64,000 nt of DNA from an uncultured Muribaculaceae bacterium (GTDB lineage: Bacteria > Bacteroidota > Bacteroidia > Bacteroidales > Muribaculaceae). The stretch lies in assembly GCA_910584905.1 (NCBI GenBank), contig CAJUCQ010000024.1, positions 20,817-84,816 on the forward strand, in the 5' to 3' direction. Shown here piece by piece: positions 53,168-61,790 of the stretch (the stretch's first letter is position 1; each line of letters begins with the position of its first letter). Below the pieces are notes generated by a model. The model was given only the letters and a program-made list of their open reading frames with translations. It was not told where the DNA came from and did not search any database. The translations under genes and the position numbers were made by a program.

Positions 53168-54055
53168 ATGAACATCATAGACGGAAAGAAAGTATCCGCC
53201 GACATCAAGGCTGAGATTGCCCGCGAAGTCGAAGAGCGGGTAGCGGCCGGAAAACGCCGTCCGCATCTGGTGGCAATCCTCGTCGGCCACGACGGCGGCA
53301 GCGAGACCTACGTGGCCCACAAAGTAAAAGCCTGCGAAGAATGCGGATTCAAGAGCACACTTATCCGCTTTGAAAGCACCCCCGAGGCTCCTCTCGACCC
53401 CGCCGAACTAATGGCCACGATCGAACGCCTCAACGCCGACGACGACGTCGACGGCTTCATCGTCCAGCTTCCCCTCCCGCGTCATATCGACGAGCAGGCC
53501 GTTATCGAAGCCATACGCCCCGAAAAAGACGTCGACGGATTCCACCCCGTGAACGTCGGAAAGCAAAGCGTAGGCCTCCCGTGCTTCCATTCCGCCACCC
53601 CGGCAGGCATTGTCGAGCTTCTCCGTCGCTATGAGATTCCGACCCGCGGCAAGAACGTCGTAATCGTGGGCCGCAGCAACATCGTCGGCAAACCTCTTGC
53701 CGCCATGCTCATGCAGAAAGGATACCCCGGCGACGCCACCGTCACCGTTTGCCACAGCGCCACCGAAGGCCTCGCCGAAATCTGCCGTCGCGCCGACATC
53801 CTTGTCGCCGCTCTCGGACGCCCGGCATTCATCTCCGCCGATATGGTCAAGGACGGAGCCACGGTCATCGACGTAGGCACAACGCGCGTGCCCGACGCCT
53901 CGCGCAAGAGCGGTTTCCGCCTCAGCGGCGACGTCGACTTCGACGCCGTTGCCCCCAAGTGCTCGTTCATCACGCCCGTCCCCGGCGGCGTAGGGCCCAT
54001 GACAATCTGCTCGCTCATGCAGAACACCCTTCAGGCCGCCCGTCTGAAAGACTGA
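53168..54055 (+). CDS. folD: Bifunctional methylenetetrahydrofolate dehydrogenase/cyclohydrolase FolD
   Basis: This encodes 295 residues. The signature region reads ILVGHDGGSETYVAHKVKAC, a variant of the usual V-G-D-D-P-A-S start but with the catalytic lysine kept. VQLPLPRHIDEQAV, EKDVDGFHPVNVG, VIVGRSNIVGKPLA and TPVPGGVGPMT follow in order. It interconverts 5,10-methylene-, methenyl- and 10-formyl-tetrahydrofolate with NADP. It is 20 bp after ffh and 1 bp before the CapA-like gene. Confidence 0.96.
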   Translation: MNIIDGKKVSADIKAEIAREVEERVAAGKRRPHLVAILVGHDGGSETYVAHKVKACEECGFKSTLIRFESTPEAPLDPAELMATIERLNADDDVDGFIVQLPLPRHIDEQAVIEAIRPEKDVDGFHPVNVGKQSVGLPCFHSATPAGIVELLRRYEIPTRGKNVVIVGRSNIVGKPLAAMLMQKGYPGDATVTVCHSATEGLAEICRRADILVAALGRPAFISADMVKDGATVIDVGTTRVPDASRKSGFRLSGDVDFDAVAPKCSFITPVPGGVGPMTICSLMQNTLQAARLKD

Positions 54056-54056
54056 C

Positions 54057-55133
54057 ATGACTCCCGCAATCATTGTTCCGCTCGTCATAAACCTGCTCTC
54101 TCTGTTGCTGGGCTATGACGACGCGGAACTCCTTTTTGTCGGCGACGCCATGCAGCATCAGGCGCAAATCGACGCCGCCCGACGGCCCGACGGCCGGTGG
54201 GATTACGAGGCTTGCTTCGCCGACGTCCGAACCGATATCGAAGGCGCCGACTTCGCCGTCGTAAACCTCGAGACTCCCCTCGGCGAAGCCCCGCACACGG
54301 GCTACCCATGCTTCAACGCCCCCGCTGCATGGGCCGACGCACTCGCCGAAGCCGGATTCGACCTCTTCCTTACCGCCAACAACCACACCCTCGACCGCCG
54401 AGCACGCGGCCTGAGGGCCACTGTCGACTCCCTCGACCGCCGAGGCCTGAGGCATATCGGCACATACCGCGACGCCGCATCCCGCGCTCGCGCCATCCCG
54501 TCGGTCATCGACATAAACCGCATTAAAGTCGGATTCCTCAACTACACATACGGCACAAACGGCTTCACCCCCTCCGACGGTGTCGTCGTCGACTATATCG
54601 ACCGCCGACGCATCGCCGCCGACGTAGGCGCCGCACGCATCGCCGGAGCCGAAATCGTGTGCGTCTGCATTCACTGGGGCGACGAATACCGCCTCACACC
54701 AAATCAGGCCCAGCGCGCCGATGCCGACTTCCTCGAAAGCCTCGGCGTCGACATCATTATCGGTGCACACCCGCATACCGTCCAGCCCCTCGAATTCCGC
54801 GACAACCGCTATTTCCCTCATAAAAAACTTTTTCTGGCTTGGAGCCTCGGGAATTTCATATCCAATATGAAAACCCCCGACACCCGGGGCGGTCTTATGG
54901 CGCGCGTGTGGCTCCACCGCGGCGACGACGGCGTGGCCCGCGTCGACGGCGGGAATTACACCCTCCTTTTCACCGTCCCGGCCGGTAATCCCGCCGGAAC
55001 GAATTTCAGGCTTGTGCCCGCCGTCGCCGACAGCCTTATTCCGCCCGGATGGCACTCCCGCCGCGACGAGTTTGTCAGACGAGCGCGGCGCATTTTCGAC
55101 GCTCACAACACAGGCGTGGCCGAAAAACACTGA
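54057..55133 (+). CDS. CapA-family (PGA_cap) metallophosphoesterase-like protein
   Basis: This encodes 358 residues. A hydrophobic start (about 2-19) could be a signal anchor. The fold marks are LLFVGDAMQHQ, AVVNLETPLGEAP, FLTANNHTLDRR, CVCIHWGDEYR and IIGAHPHTVQPLE, which carry the metal-binding Asp, Asn and His residues of this family. Family members include CapA of poly-gamma-glutamate capsule synthesis, but no capB/capC partner is near, so the substrate is open. Its start lies 1 bp after the folD stop. Confidence 0.88.
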   Translation: MTPAIIVPLVINLLSLLLGYDDAELLFVGDAMQHQAQIDAARRPDGRWDYEACFADVRTDIEGADFAVVNLETPLGEAPHTGYPCFNAPAAWADALAEAGFDLFLTANNHTLDRRARGLRATVDSLDRRGLRHIGTYRDAASRARAIPSVIDINRIKVGFLNYTYGTNGFTPSDGVVVDYIDRRRIAADVGAARIAGAEIVCVCIHWGDEYRLTPNQAQRADADFLESLGVDIIIGAHPHTVQPLEFRDNRYFPHKKLFLAWSLGNFISNMKTPDTRGGLMARVWLHRGDDGVARVDGGNYTLLFTVPAGNPAGTNFRLVPAVADSLIPPGWHSRRDEFVRRARRIFDAHNTGVAEKH

Positions 55134-55208
55134 TTCCCCCCCCAGCTTTCGAACACTCCGGCCTCTTGGCGCGTTCATAATTTAACGAATCTGATTATAT
55201 GAAGAAGT

Positions 55209-55880
55209 ATGAACGCTCGCTCAATATTGTCCGCACTTGTCCTTGCCACAGCCGCCTCCGTCGCCGCTCAGAATGAGGCCTCCCTTCCCGACACGCGCCG
55301 GGAGCACATCTACTTTGAGACGAGGCTTGCCTTCGACGTCACGTCAAACACGGGCGTAAAACCCGCCTACGACGTCGGCGCGGGTTTTGTTGCCGGAGGT
55401 CTCGTCGGCATCCCCATACGCCGCAACTTCTATTTCGAGCCGGGACTCTTGGCTTATTATACCGTATGGAGCGTCGACAATGAGCGTCTCGAAGCCCTGA
55501 AATTATACAGCGGAACCGCCAAAAACCTCGGCCTCCGCCTGCCGTTCAACTTCGGCTATACCATTTCCCTCCTCGACAATCTCACCGTTCAGGCCTACAT
55601 AGGCCCGTGGCTCAACATCAACCTTATGGCCCGGCGAAATCTCAGCCCCGCGCCAGGCTCGCCGTTCGAAAAATACTCGTCGTGCAACCTCTTCCGCGAA
55701 GGCTTCAGGAGGGTCGACGCCCAGTGGGGCTTCGGCCTTAAACTCACGTGGAGCGACCACTACGTCCTCGGAGTCAGCTTCGGCGTCGGAATGACCCCCG
55801 TGCGCAAATTCACGTCACTCCACAACGAGATGACACAGCGGCGAAATTCATTCCAGATAAACCTCGGATACAGATTCTGA
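55209..55880 (+). CDS. PorT-like outer membrane beta-barrel protein
   Basis: This encodes 223 residues with signal peptide MNARSILSALVLATAASVAA. Eight or so amphipathic strands follow (for example NFYFEPGLLAYYTVWSV and TVQAYIGPWLNINLM), ending in FQINLGYRF with a terminal Phe. Another ATG at 55199 is out of frame and gives no barrel, so 55209 is used. The family holds small Bacteroidetes barrels such as PorT; the function is not known. Confidence 0.8.
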   Translation: MNARSILSALVLATAASVAAQNEASLPDTRREHIYFETRLAFDVTSNTGVKPAYDVGAGFVAGGLVGIPIRRNFYFEPGLLAYYTVWSVDNERLEALKLYSGTAKNLGLRLPFNFGYTISLLDNLTVQAYIGPWLNINLMARRNLSPAPGSPFEKYSSCNLFREGFRRVDAQWGFGLKLTWSDHYVLGVSFGVGMTPVRKFTSLHNEMTQRRNSFQINLGYRF

Positions 55881-55908
55881 TGTCGGGAAAATTCACTAAA
55901 TTTGCACA

Positions 55909-56541
55909 ATGGAACAAGAATACTCTTCGGCTTTGCTCGACAATGCCGTCACGGCCCTCTCGCGCTTGCCCGGGGTAGGGCGCAAGACTGCCCTGAGGCT
56001 CGCCCTCCATCTCCTCCGGAGGCCCGAGGACGAAGCATGCGAAATCGGACAAGCAATAATCGACTTGCGCAAAAATATACGCTACTGCCGTGTCTGCCAC
56101 AATATCAGCGAAACCGACATTTGCCCTCTCTGCGCTTCGCCCGCGCGACGGCGTTCGACGGTATGCGTCGTCGAAAACGTCCGCGACGTCATGAGCATCG
56201 AGGCAACGGGGCAGTTCGACGGACTCTACCACGTCCTCGGCGGACTCGTGTCGCCCGTCGACGGCATCGGCCCGGACCTGCTCGAAATCGACTCCCTCGT
56301 CGACCGCGTGGCCTCGGGTGAAGTCGACGAAGTTATCCTCGCCTTAAGCGCTACGATGGAAGGCGACACAACAAACTACTATATCTACCGTCGGCTCACC
56401 GCTCCCGGAGCCGTGCCCTCGCCTCCGAAAATCACACAGCTCGCACGAGGTGTCTCAGTCGGCAACGAACTCGAATACACCGACGAAGTCACCCTCGGGC
56501 GCTCAATCCTCAACCGTACGGTATTCGAAGATTCTTTCTGA
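55909..56541 (+). CDS. recR: Recombination protein RecR
   Basis: This encodes 210 residues. The N-terminal helix-hairpin-helix is LSRLPGVGRKTALRLALHLL. The zinc finger is CRVCHNISETDICPLC. The Toprim domain has VCVVENVRDVMSIEATGQFD and VILALSATMEGDTTNYYI. It loads RecA onto SSB-coated gaps together with RecO. It overlaps the GNAT gene by one base (TGATG). Confidence 0.96.
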   Translation: MEQEYSSALLDNAVTALSRLPGVGRKTALRLALHLLRRPEDEACEIGQAIIDLRKNIRYCRVCHNISETDICPLCASPARRRSTVCVVENVRDVMSIEATGQFDGLYHVLGGLVSPVDGIGPDLLEIDSLVDRVASGEVDEVILALSATMEGDTTNYYIYRRLTAPGAVPSPPKITQLARGVSVGNELEYTDEVTLGRSILNRTVFEDSF

Positions 56542-57065
56542 TGAAAATCAACAACGACCTTGTGGCTCTGCGCGCCCCCGAACCCGGCGACGTCGATGCC
56601 CTTTTCCGCCACGAAAACGCCCCGGAGTCTCCCGACGCAACGCTGACGTGTGCGCCCGTGTCGAGGCGCATGCTTGAACGATACGTCGAAAACTACTCCG
56701 CCGACATCGCCGACACAGGCTCCTTGCGCCTTATGGTTGTAGCCGCCGACTCCGGGCGGACCGTCGGCTCCGTCGACCTCTACGACCACAACTCCCGCGA
56801 CCGCAGGGCTTACGTCGCTATATATATCGAAGAAAGCGCCCGCCGCCGCGGCTACGGCCTTGCGGCTCTCGGACTCCTCTGCACCTACGCCTCGGAGACG
56901 CTTGGCCTCCACCAGCTTGCTGCCGAAATCGCCGTCGGCAACGCCCCCTCGCGAGGCCTCTTCGCCAAAGCCGGATTCAAAACCTGCGGACGCCTGCGCT
57001 CGTGGCTGAGGACCGGGCGCCGCTACTCCGACGTCATCATATGCCAGCGCTTATTCTTCAATTGA
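56541..57065 (+). CDS. GNAT-family N-acetyltransferase
   Basis: This encodes 174 residues. The acetyl-CoA motif is ARRRGYGLAALGLLC, matching R/Q-x-x-G-x-G/A. A strand YVAIYIEE precedes it and the RimJ/RimL-like end includes HQLAAEIAVGNAPSRGLFAK. The N-terminus LRAPEPGDVDALFRHEN also fits the RimJ/L subgroup, which acetylates protein N-termini or small amines. The substrate is unknown. It is coupled to recR by overlap, and its 3' end overlaps the convergent YqgE-family gene by 8 bp. Confidence 0.9.
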   Translation: MKINNDLVALRAPEPGDVDALFRHENAPESPDATLTCAPVSRRMLERYVENYSADIADTGSLRLMVVAADSGRTVGSVDLYDHNSRDRRAYVAIYIEESARRRGYGLAALGLLCTYASETLGLHQLAAEIAVGNAPSRGLFAKAGFKTCGRLRSWLRTGRRYSDVIICQRLFFN

Positions 57066-57660
57066 GCCCCGCTTTGAGCGGAAGACGCTTCCAAAGCTCA
57101 TAGCGCGCATCAAGAGCGCCAACGGCCTTTTTCCACATCTCCGGACCGTCGGCGAGCATAAGATCCTCGACCGGGAGATGCCCCACAGCCCATGTGCCCT
57201 CGTCAAGCTCTTTGCGAAGCTGACCCTCGCTCCAGCCCGCGTAACCGACCGTGAATTTGATGCATCCCTCCGTCTCCCCTCCGCCGCGGATATAATCCTT
57301 GACAGCTTCGAAGTCGCCGCCTACCCACAGCCCCTCGCCCACGGCGATGCTGTCGGGAATGATATCATCCCCCAGCGTATGCACAAGCACAAGGCGGTCG
57401 TGGCCGACGGGGCCGCCGAGATTGAGAGGCGGATTCCCCGGAAGGTCGACCTCTTTCAGCGCATCATTGATGCCGAGATCGAGGAGACGGTTCAGAATAA
57501 CCCCGAGAGCTTCGCCGCCCTCGGCGTCGCAATCGACCATGAGCACCACACTGCGCGTGAAATTGCTATCCTCCAAAAACGGACGCGCTATCAGAAGCGA
57601 ACCGGGGCGGGGCATCTCTCGCGTAAAAATCTTGAATAATCTGTCGGAAAAATGTGACAT
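57058..57660 (-). CDS. YqgE/AlgH-family protein
   Basis: The ATG at 57660 (MSHFSDRLFKIFTREMPRPG) gives 200 residues; the frame is open further upstream over the next gene but that part has no homology signals. Family marks are SLLIARPFLEDSNFTRSVVL, EALGVILNRLL, NLGGPVGHDRLVLVH and KFTVGYAGWSEGQLRKEL. The biochemical function of this widespread family is not established. A TATATTTG box lies 24 bp upstream. Confidence 0.9.
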   Translation of the reverse strand: MSHFSDRLFKIFTREMPRPGSLLIARPFLEDSNFTRSVVLMVDCDAEGGEALGVILNRLLDLGINDALKEVDLPGNPPLNLGGPVGHDRLVLVHTLGDDIIPDSIAVGEGLWVGGDFEAVKDYIRGGGETEGCIKFTVGYAGWSEGQLRKELDEGTWAVGHLPVEDLMLADGPEMWKKAVGALDARYELWKRLPLKAGLN

Positions 57661-57683
57661 GGGGCAAGCATTGAATGTTAATA

Positions 57684-57691
57684 CAAATATA
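57684..57691 (-). promoter_or_regulatory. Putative -7 box of the YqgE-family gene
   Basis: The minus strand reads TATATTTG, a match to TAnnTTTG, 24 bp before the ATG at 57660. No clear -33 box is found. Confidence 0.45.
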
Positions 57692-57717
57692 ACAATTAAA
57701 AACGGATTTTGGACTGA

Positions 57718-58305
57718 ATGACTGACAATAAATTCCACGACGAAGCTTGCGAGATAGAGACGCACCCGTGGCCTCCGTTTATCCCGCCTCATGCAAAAGT
57801 GCTGATTATGGGCACATTCCCGCCCGGAAAACATCGCTGGAGCATGGACTTTTACTATCCCAACCGCACTAACGATTTCTGGAAAGTCTGCGGCCTGATT
57901 TTCTACGGCTCCAAAGACGCCCTTCTCAACTCCGACGGCCGGAGCTATAATCTCCCGGAAATAAAAATCATGCTCACCGACAAGGGTATAGCCCTCAACG
58001 ACACCGGTCGCCGCATCAAACGCCTCAAAGGCAACGCATCCGACAAATATCTCGAAATCGTAGAACCCGTCGACCTCCACGCCCTCCTTGAGCGCATGCC
58101 CGAGTGCCGCGACGTAGCCACCACAGGCGAGAAAGCCGCTGCTGTCGTGGCGCAAATCACCGCAACGCCCGTCCCCGCAATGGGCGCTTGCGTCCCCGGG
58201 CCCGACGGACTCCGTATATGGCGTATGCCCTCCACAAGCAGAGCTTTCCCGATGTCCGTCGAAAAGAAAGCCGAATTCTATCGTGCTCTTTTCTTGCATA
58301 TTTAA
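57718..58305 (+). CDS. Uracil-DNA-glycosylase-family protein
   Basis: This encodes 195 residues. The active-site strand is VLIMGTFPPGKHRWSMDFYY, and NRTNDFWKVCGLIFYG follows, in the manner of the MUG/TDG-like branch of the superfamily. GIALNDTGRRIKR and VATTGEKAAAVV are later landmarks, and PGPDGLRIWRMPSTSRA near the end is the leucine-loop region with P-S-T-S. Family members remove damaged or mismatched bases from DNA; the specificity is uncertain. It is divergent from the YqgE-family gene, 57 bp apart. Confidence 0.85.
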   Translation: MTDNKFHDEACEIETHPWPPFIPPHAKVLIMGTFPPGKHRWSMDFYYPNRTNDFWKVCGLIFYGSKDALLNSDGRSYNLPEIKIMLTDKGIALNDTGRRIKRLKGNASDKYLEIVEPVDLHALLERMPECRDVATTGEKAAAVVAQITATPVPAMGACVPGPDGLRIWRMPSTSRAFPMSVEKKAEFYRALFLHI

Positions 58306-58324
58306 ACATTTTTAGCTAACTTTG
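58293..58324 (+). promoter_or_regulatory. Promoter of the polysaccharide export operon
   Basis: TAACTTTG (58317-58324) is a full -7 match; 20 bp upstream CTTG (58293-58296) is one base off -33. The promoter starts inside the end of the preceding gene. The leader is about 65 nt and AT-rich. Confidence 0.62.
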
Positions 58325-58395
58325 CCGTGCAAATAGATTGCTCCTTTCAACGAATACTTCTTTTCTCTAATATATAGATTATATAAGTTCTTGCA

Positions 58396-59241
58396 ATGAA
58401 AAAGCTTGGCATTATTTTAGCAGTCGCTGCCGCAATGGCCGTCGCAGGTTGTTCTGCGCCAAAGAAAGTGGCTTATATCCAAAAAGTCGACGCCATCCCC
58501 GCGGAAGTGATCGCGCAGATTCCCGCGCCGACCGACCCCACTCTCATGGCCGGTGACCTCCTCAATATCGACCTTTCGGGGGCCGACCCCGTGGCCCTCG
58601 CGCCTTTCAATCGAGGAATGTATGTCGACGCCGAAGGAAATGTCGTCCAGATGTCCCATCGCGTGAGCTCCTCATCTGGAAGCTCAATCGAAAGCAACAC
58701 CGAATATTACCTCGTAAACTCCGAAGGCGATATCGACTTTCCCATGCTCGGCAAAATACATGTTGCAGGACTCACCAAGCGCCAGCTCGAGCAGGAAATC
58801 CTCAACGGCGTATATCCCCGCTACGTCAAGGACCGTCCCAGCGTCGACGTCCGTCTGATGAACTTCCGCGTCACAATGCTCGGCGCCGTGAAATCAAACG
58901 GCGTTTTCCAGTCAAAGAACGAGCGAATGAACATCCTTGAAGCCATCGCTATGGCCGGTGACCTCGACATTCAGGCACAGCGCGACAACATAATCCTCTA
59001 TCGTCTCAATGCCGACGGAACCCGCGAGCTTCACCGCATCGACCTCACCGACAAGAACCTGCTCCTCTCGCCGTACTACAACCTCCAGCAGAACGATATA
59101 ATCTACGTCGAACCCAACAGCTCGCGCAAGAACAATTCGTGGGCCCTCAACCCCGCCGTCGGCGCTGTCCTCACCGTTGTGGGCGGCATATCTTCCGTCG
59201 CCGGCCTCGTGGTAGGTATCGTGAACCTTACAAGACTTTAA
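58396..59241 (+). CDS. Polysaccharide export lipoprotein, Wza/SLBB type
   Basis: This encodes 281 residues. The lipoprotein signal has its lipid cysteine at Cys19 (AVAGCSAPKK). The poly-export domain shows AGDLLNIDLSGADPVALAPF, then YYLVNSEGDIDFPMLGKIHV and GLTKRQLEQEI. An SLBB-type part begins VTMLGAVKSNGVFQSKNERM and continues NILEAIAMAGDLD. A C-terminal hydrophobic helix (about 253-278) replaces the amphipathic helix of Wza. It forms the outer membrane export channel for an exopolysaccharide or capsule with the Wzc-like protein encoded 44 bp downstream. Confidence 0.92.
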   Translation: MKKLGIILAVAAAMAVAGCSAPKKVAYIQKVDAIPAEVIAQIPAPTDPTLMAGDLLNIDLSGADPVALAPFNRGMYVDAEGNVVQMSHRVSSSSGSSIESNTEYYLVNSEGDIDFPMLGKIHVAGLTKRQLEQEILNGVYPRYVKDRPSVDVRLMNFRVTMLGAVKSNGVFQSKNERMNILEAIAMAGDLDIQAQRDNIILYRLNADGTRELHRIDLTDKNLLLSPYYNLQQNDIIYVEPNSSRKNNSWALNPAVGAVLTVVGGISSVAGLVVGIVNLTRL

Positions 59242-59285
59242 CTTTCGACCTTTTAGCACGAAAAGCATAAACCTCACATCCTATT

Positions 59286-61718
59286 ATGGCTGAAGAATAC
59301 AATTCCGAAAACAAGTCCGCCGTGACCGAAGTCCCCGAAGAAGGCTTCGACATGATGGGCCTGATGCTTGATTACCTCTCACACTGGAAATGGTTCGTCG
59401 TCTGCGCCATCCTCGCTCTCGGATGCGCATACTACCACTACTCTACAATCGTGCCGACCTACGAAGTAGCCGCCTCGATTTATCTCAGCGACGACAAAAA
59501 CCCCGCATCAAACGCCCTTGCGATGAACGGAGCTCTCGTAGACACCAAGCAGTTCATCGACCAGACCGAGCTTGAAATGCTCAAAAGCCGAAACACCGTA
59601 GTCAAGATTGTCGACTCGCTCAATCTCGCTTACAGCTACGCATACAAAGGCCGCTTCCGCGACATTCCCGTTTACGGAACAAACCCCGTTCAGGTTCGCC
59701 TCGACTCAGTCGCATTAATGAACCTCGGAGCCCCCATCAAGGCCGAAATCAAAAGCCTCGACGATGACAAATACGACATCGAAGTGCATACATTCTATGC
59801 CGGCGAAAAAGAAGTAAAGGAATTCTCTGACGTATCCCTCCCGCTCGACATCGAACTCTCGCAGGGCACCCTCCGCATCTCTCGCACTCCCGGCGCAGCA
59901 CCCCTCTCCGGCACACTCTACGCTACCGTAAACAACCGCAACACCGTTGCCGGTCGAATCTCGGATTCCCTCCAGATGGGATTCAACTACAACTCGTCCA
60001 GCATCGTGCGAATAGTATGCCACACATCCGTAATCGAGGAAGGCATCGACATCGTAAACGCAATAATCGACTTCTACAACCGTCAGATTATCGAGGATAA
60101 AAACCGCTCCGCAATACAGACCGAAGCCTTCATCCTCGACCGTCTCGTCATGATTTCCGGCGAACTCAAGGACGTCGAAAACCGCCTTCAGGAATACCGT
60201 CAGAAGCACCAGATTGTAAACCTTGACGCGCAGGCAACGATGAGCCTCGGTCAAAAGACCGGCTTCGAACAGGAGCTCACCTCTATCGACGCCGACCTCC
60301 GTCTCCTCGACGACGTCGAGCGCATGGTTTCCGCCGCAGGCATTTACGAAACGCTCCCCTCGGCCGTCTCGGACGCAACAGTCGGCGCCATGATTGAAGC
60401 TTACAACCGAAAAGTCCTCCAGCTCAACCGCACCCTCCAGTCGTCGACCCCCGACAACCCCCTCGTCACCAAAATGCAGGAGGACCTCTCGCACGACAAA
60501 CAGCGCCTCCTTCAGAACATAGCCGCCACCCGAAAGACCATGGCAAGCCGCCGAGGCACAATCGCTTCGCTCGAAAACCGCAGCCTCAGTCAGCTCTCAT
60601 CCCTTCCTCCCATCGACAAAGGGCTTCAGGAAATCTTCCGCGAACAGCAGGTTAAGGTCAACATCTACACCTTCCTCCTCCAGCGCCGCGAAGAAATCGC
60701 ACTCCAGAAAACGCTTGCAACCAACACCGCTCGCCTCATCGACAACCCCACTGGCAGCGGCCCCGTTGCCCCCAACCGCAACCAGATTCTCCTCATCGGC
60801 CTCGTAATCGGTCTCGTCATCCCCGCAACCGTCATCCTTCTCCGCCGACTCCTCTTCCCCATCTTCAAAGATCAGGAAGAACTCGAACGAATCACCCGTG
60901 TGCCCATCCTCGGCGAAATCTGCCGCGTAAACTCAAAGCCCGGAAACGAAGTCGTCATCGGCGAAAACGTCTCCACGCCCGTGGCCGAGCTATTCCGCCT
61001 TCTGCGCAACAACATCGGTTTCACCCGTCAGGGCGACGAAAACAAAGTCGTCCTCATCACATCATCCGTCTCCGGTGAAGGCAAGACCTTCGTGGCCGTA
61101 AACCTCGCCATGACCTACGCGCTCACAGGCAAAAAGACACTCGTAATCGGTCTCGACATCCGCCGTCCCGCTCTTGCACACAGATTCAATCTCAACAACC
61201 AGCGAGGCGTCACCACCTACCTCTCCGGGCAGGAAAAGGACGTCCACGCCCTCATCCATCCCTCCCAGCTCAACCCCAACCTCTTCATCCTCCCCGCAGG
61301 CCCCGTCGCTCCCAACCCCAACGAGCTTCTCATGGCCCACACGATGGGTGAAATGATGGAAGAGCTCCGCAAGGAATACGACTACATCATCATCGACTCG
61401 GCCCCGATAGGCATCGTGTCCGACACATTCCTGATTATGCGCTACAGCGACCTTCAGATTTTCGTCACCCGAGCCAACTACTCATCCCGCCGCGGCCTCC
61501 GCGTTCTGCACCAGAGCGTCGCCCAAGGCAAGTTCTCGAAAGTCTACATCGTCCTCAACGGCGTCGACATGGGCGCAGGCTCATACCTCTACCGCCGCTA
61601 CGGACAGTACGGCAACTACGGCGCTCAGGGCCGCGCATACGGCTACGGCTACAACACGCGCGAAGATTCGGACAAACACCGCCACCACAGCTCCCACGCC
61701 GACAGCTCAAAGAAATAA
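59286..61718 (+). CDS. Wzc-like chain-length regulator with C-terminal tyrosine kinase
   Basis: This encodes 810 residues. A first transmembrane helix (about 37-56) precedes the Wzz domain, a periplasmic coiled coil (about 280-480), and a second helix (about 498-517, ILLIGLVIGLVIPATVILL). The cytoplasmic BY-kinase has Walker A SSVSGEGKT, Walker A' LVIGLDIRRP and Walker B YIIIDSAP. The tail has nine or so tyrosines in YLYRRYGQYGNYG and GRAYGYGYN, the sites cycled by autophosphorylation. It controls polymer length and export with the Wza-like lipoprotein. No glycosyltransferase cluster follows in the window. Confidence 0.93.
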   Translation: MAEEYNSENKSAVTEVPEEGFDMMGLMLDYLSHWKWFVVCAILALGCAYYHYSTIVPTYEVAASIYLSDDKNPASNALAMNGALVDTKQFIDQTELEMLKSRNTVVKIVDSLNLAYSYAYKGRFRDIPVYGTNPVQVRLDSVALMNLGAPIKAEIKSLDDDKYDIEVHTFYAGEKEVKEFSDVSLPLDIELSQGTLRISRTPGAAPLSGTLYATVNNRNTVAGRISDSLQMGFNYNSSSIVRIVCHTSVIEEGIDIVNAIIDFYNRQIIEDKNRSAIQTEAFILDRLVMISGELKDVENRLQEYRQKHQIVNLDAQATMSLGQKTGFEQELTSIDADLRLLDDVERMVSAAGIYETLPSAVSDATVGAMIEAYNRKVLQLNRTLQSSTPDNPLVTKMQEDLSHDKQRLLQNIAATRKTMASRRGTIASLENRSLSQLSSLPPIDKGLQEIFREQQVKVNIYTFLLQRREEIALQKTLATNTARLIDNPTGSGPVAPNRNQILLIGLVIGLVIPATVILLRRLLFPIFKDQEELERITRVPILGEICRVNSKPGNEVVIGENVSTPVAELFRLLRNNIGFTRQGDENKVVLITSSVSGEGKTFVAVNLAMTYALTGKKTLVIGLDIRRPALAHRFNLNNQRGVTTYLSGQEKDVHALIHPSQLNPNLFILPAGPVAPNPNELLMAHTMGEMMEELRKEYDYIIIDSAPIGIVSDTFLIMRYSDLQIFVTRANYSSRRGLRVLHQSVAQGKFSKVYIVLNGVDMGAGSYLYRRYGQYGNYGAQGRAYGYGYNTREDSDKHRHHSSHADSSKK

Positions 61719-61734
61719 CAACACACACCAACGC

Positions 61735-61767
61735 AGGGCGGGGCGGCACTTTGCCGTCCCGCCCTTT
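61735..61767 (+). terminator. Hairpin after the Wzc-like gene
   Basis: The arms 61735-61747 and 61753-61765 (AGGGCGGGGCGGC / GCCGTCCCGCCCT) pair over 13 bp with one wobble and a 5-base loop. Only TTTA follows, so termination may be partial and queA may receive readthrough. Confidence 0.6.
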
Positions 61768-61790
61768 ATCGCTTTAATACCCCACCTCAC

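Noticed and set aside
55897..55904. TAAATTTG just before recR
   Set aside because: It matches the -7 consensus, but it ends 4 bp before the ATG and has no -33 box. It would need a leaderless message, and the gene is better explained as part of the upstream operon.
57058..58299. 413-residue version of the YqgE-family protein
   Set aside because: The upstream half is antisense to the uracil-DNA-glycosylase-family gene and carries none of the family marks; the ATG at 57660 fits the family start.
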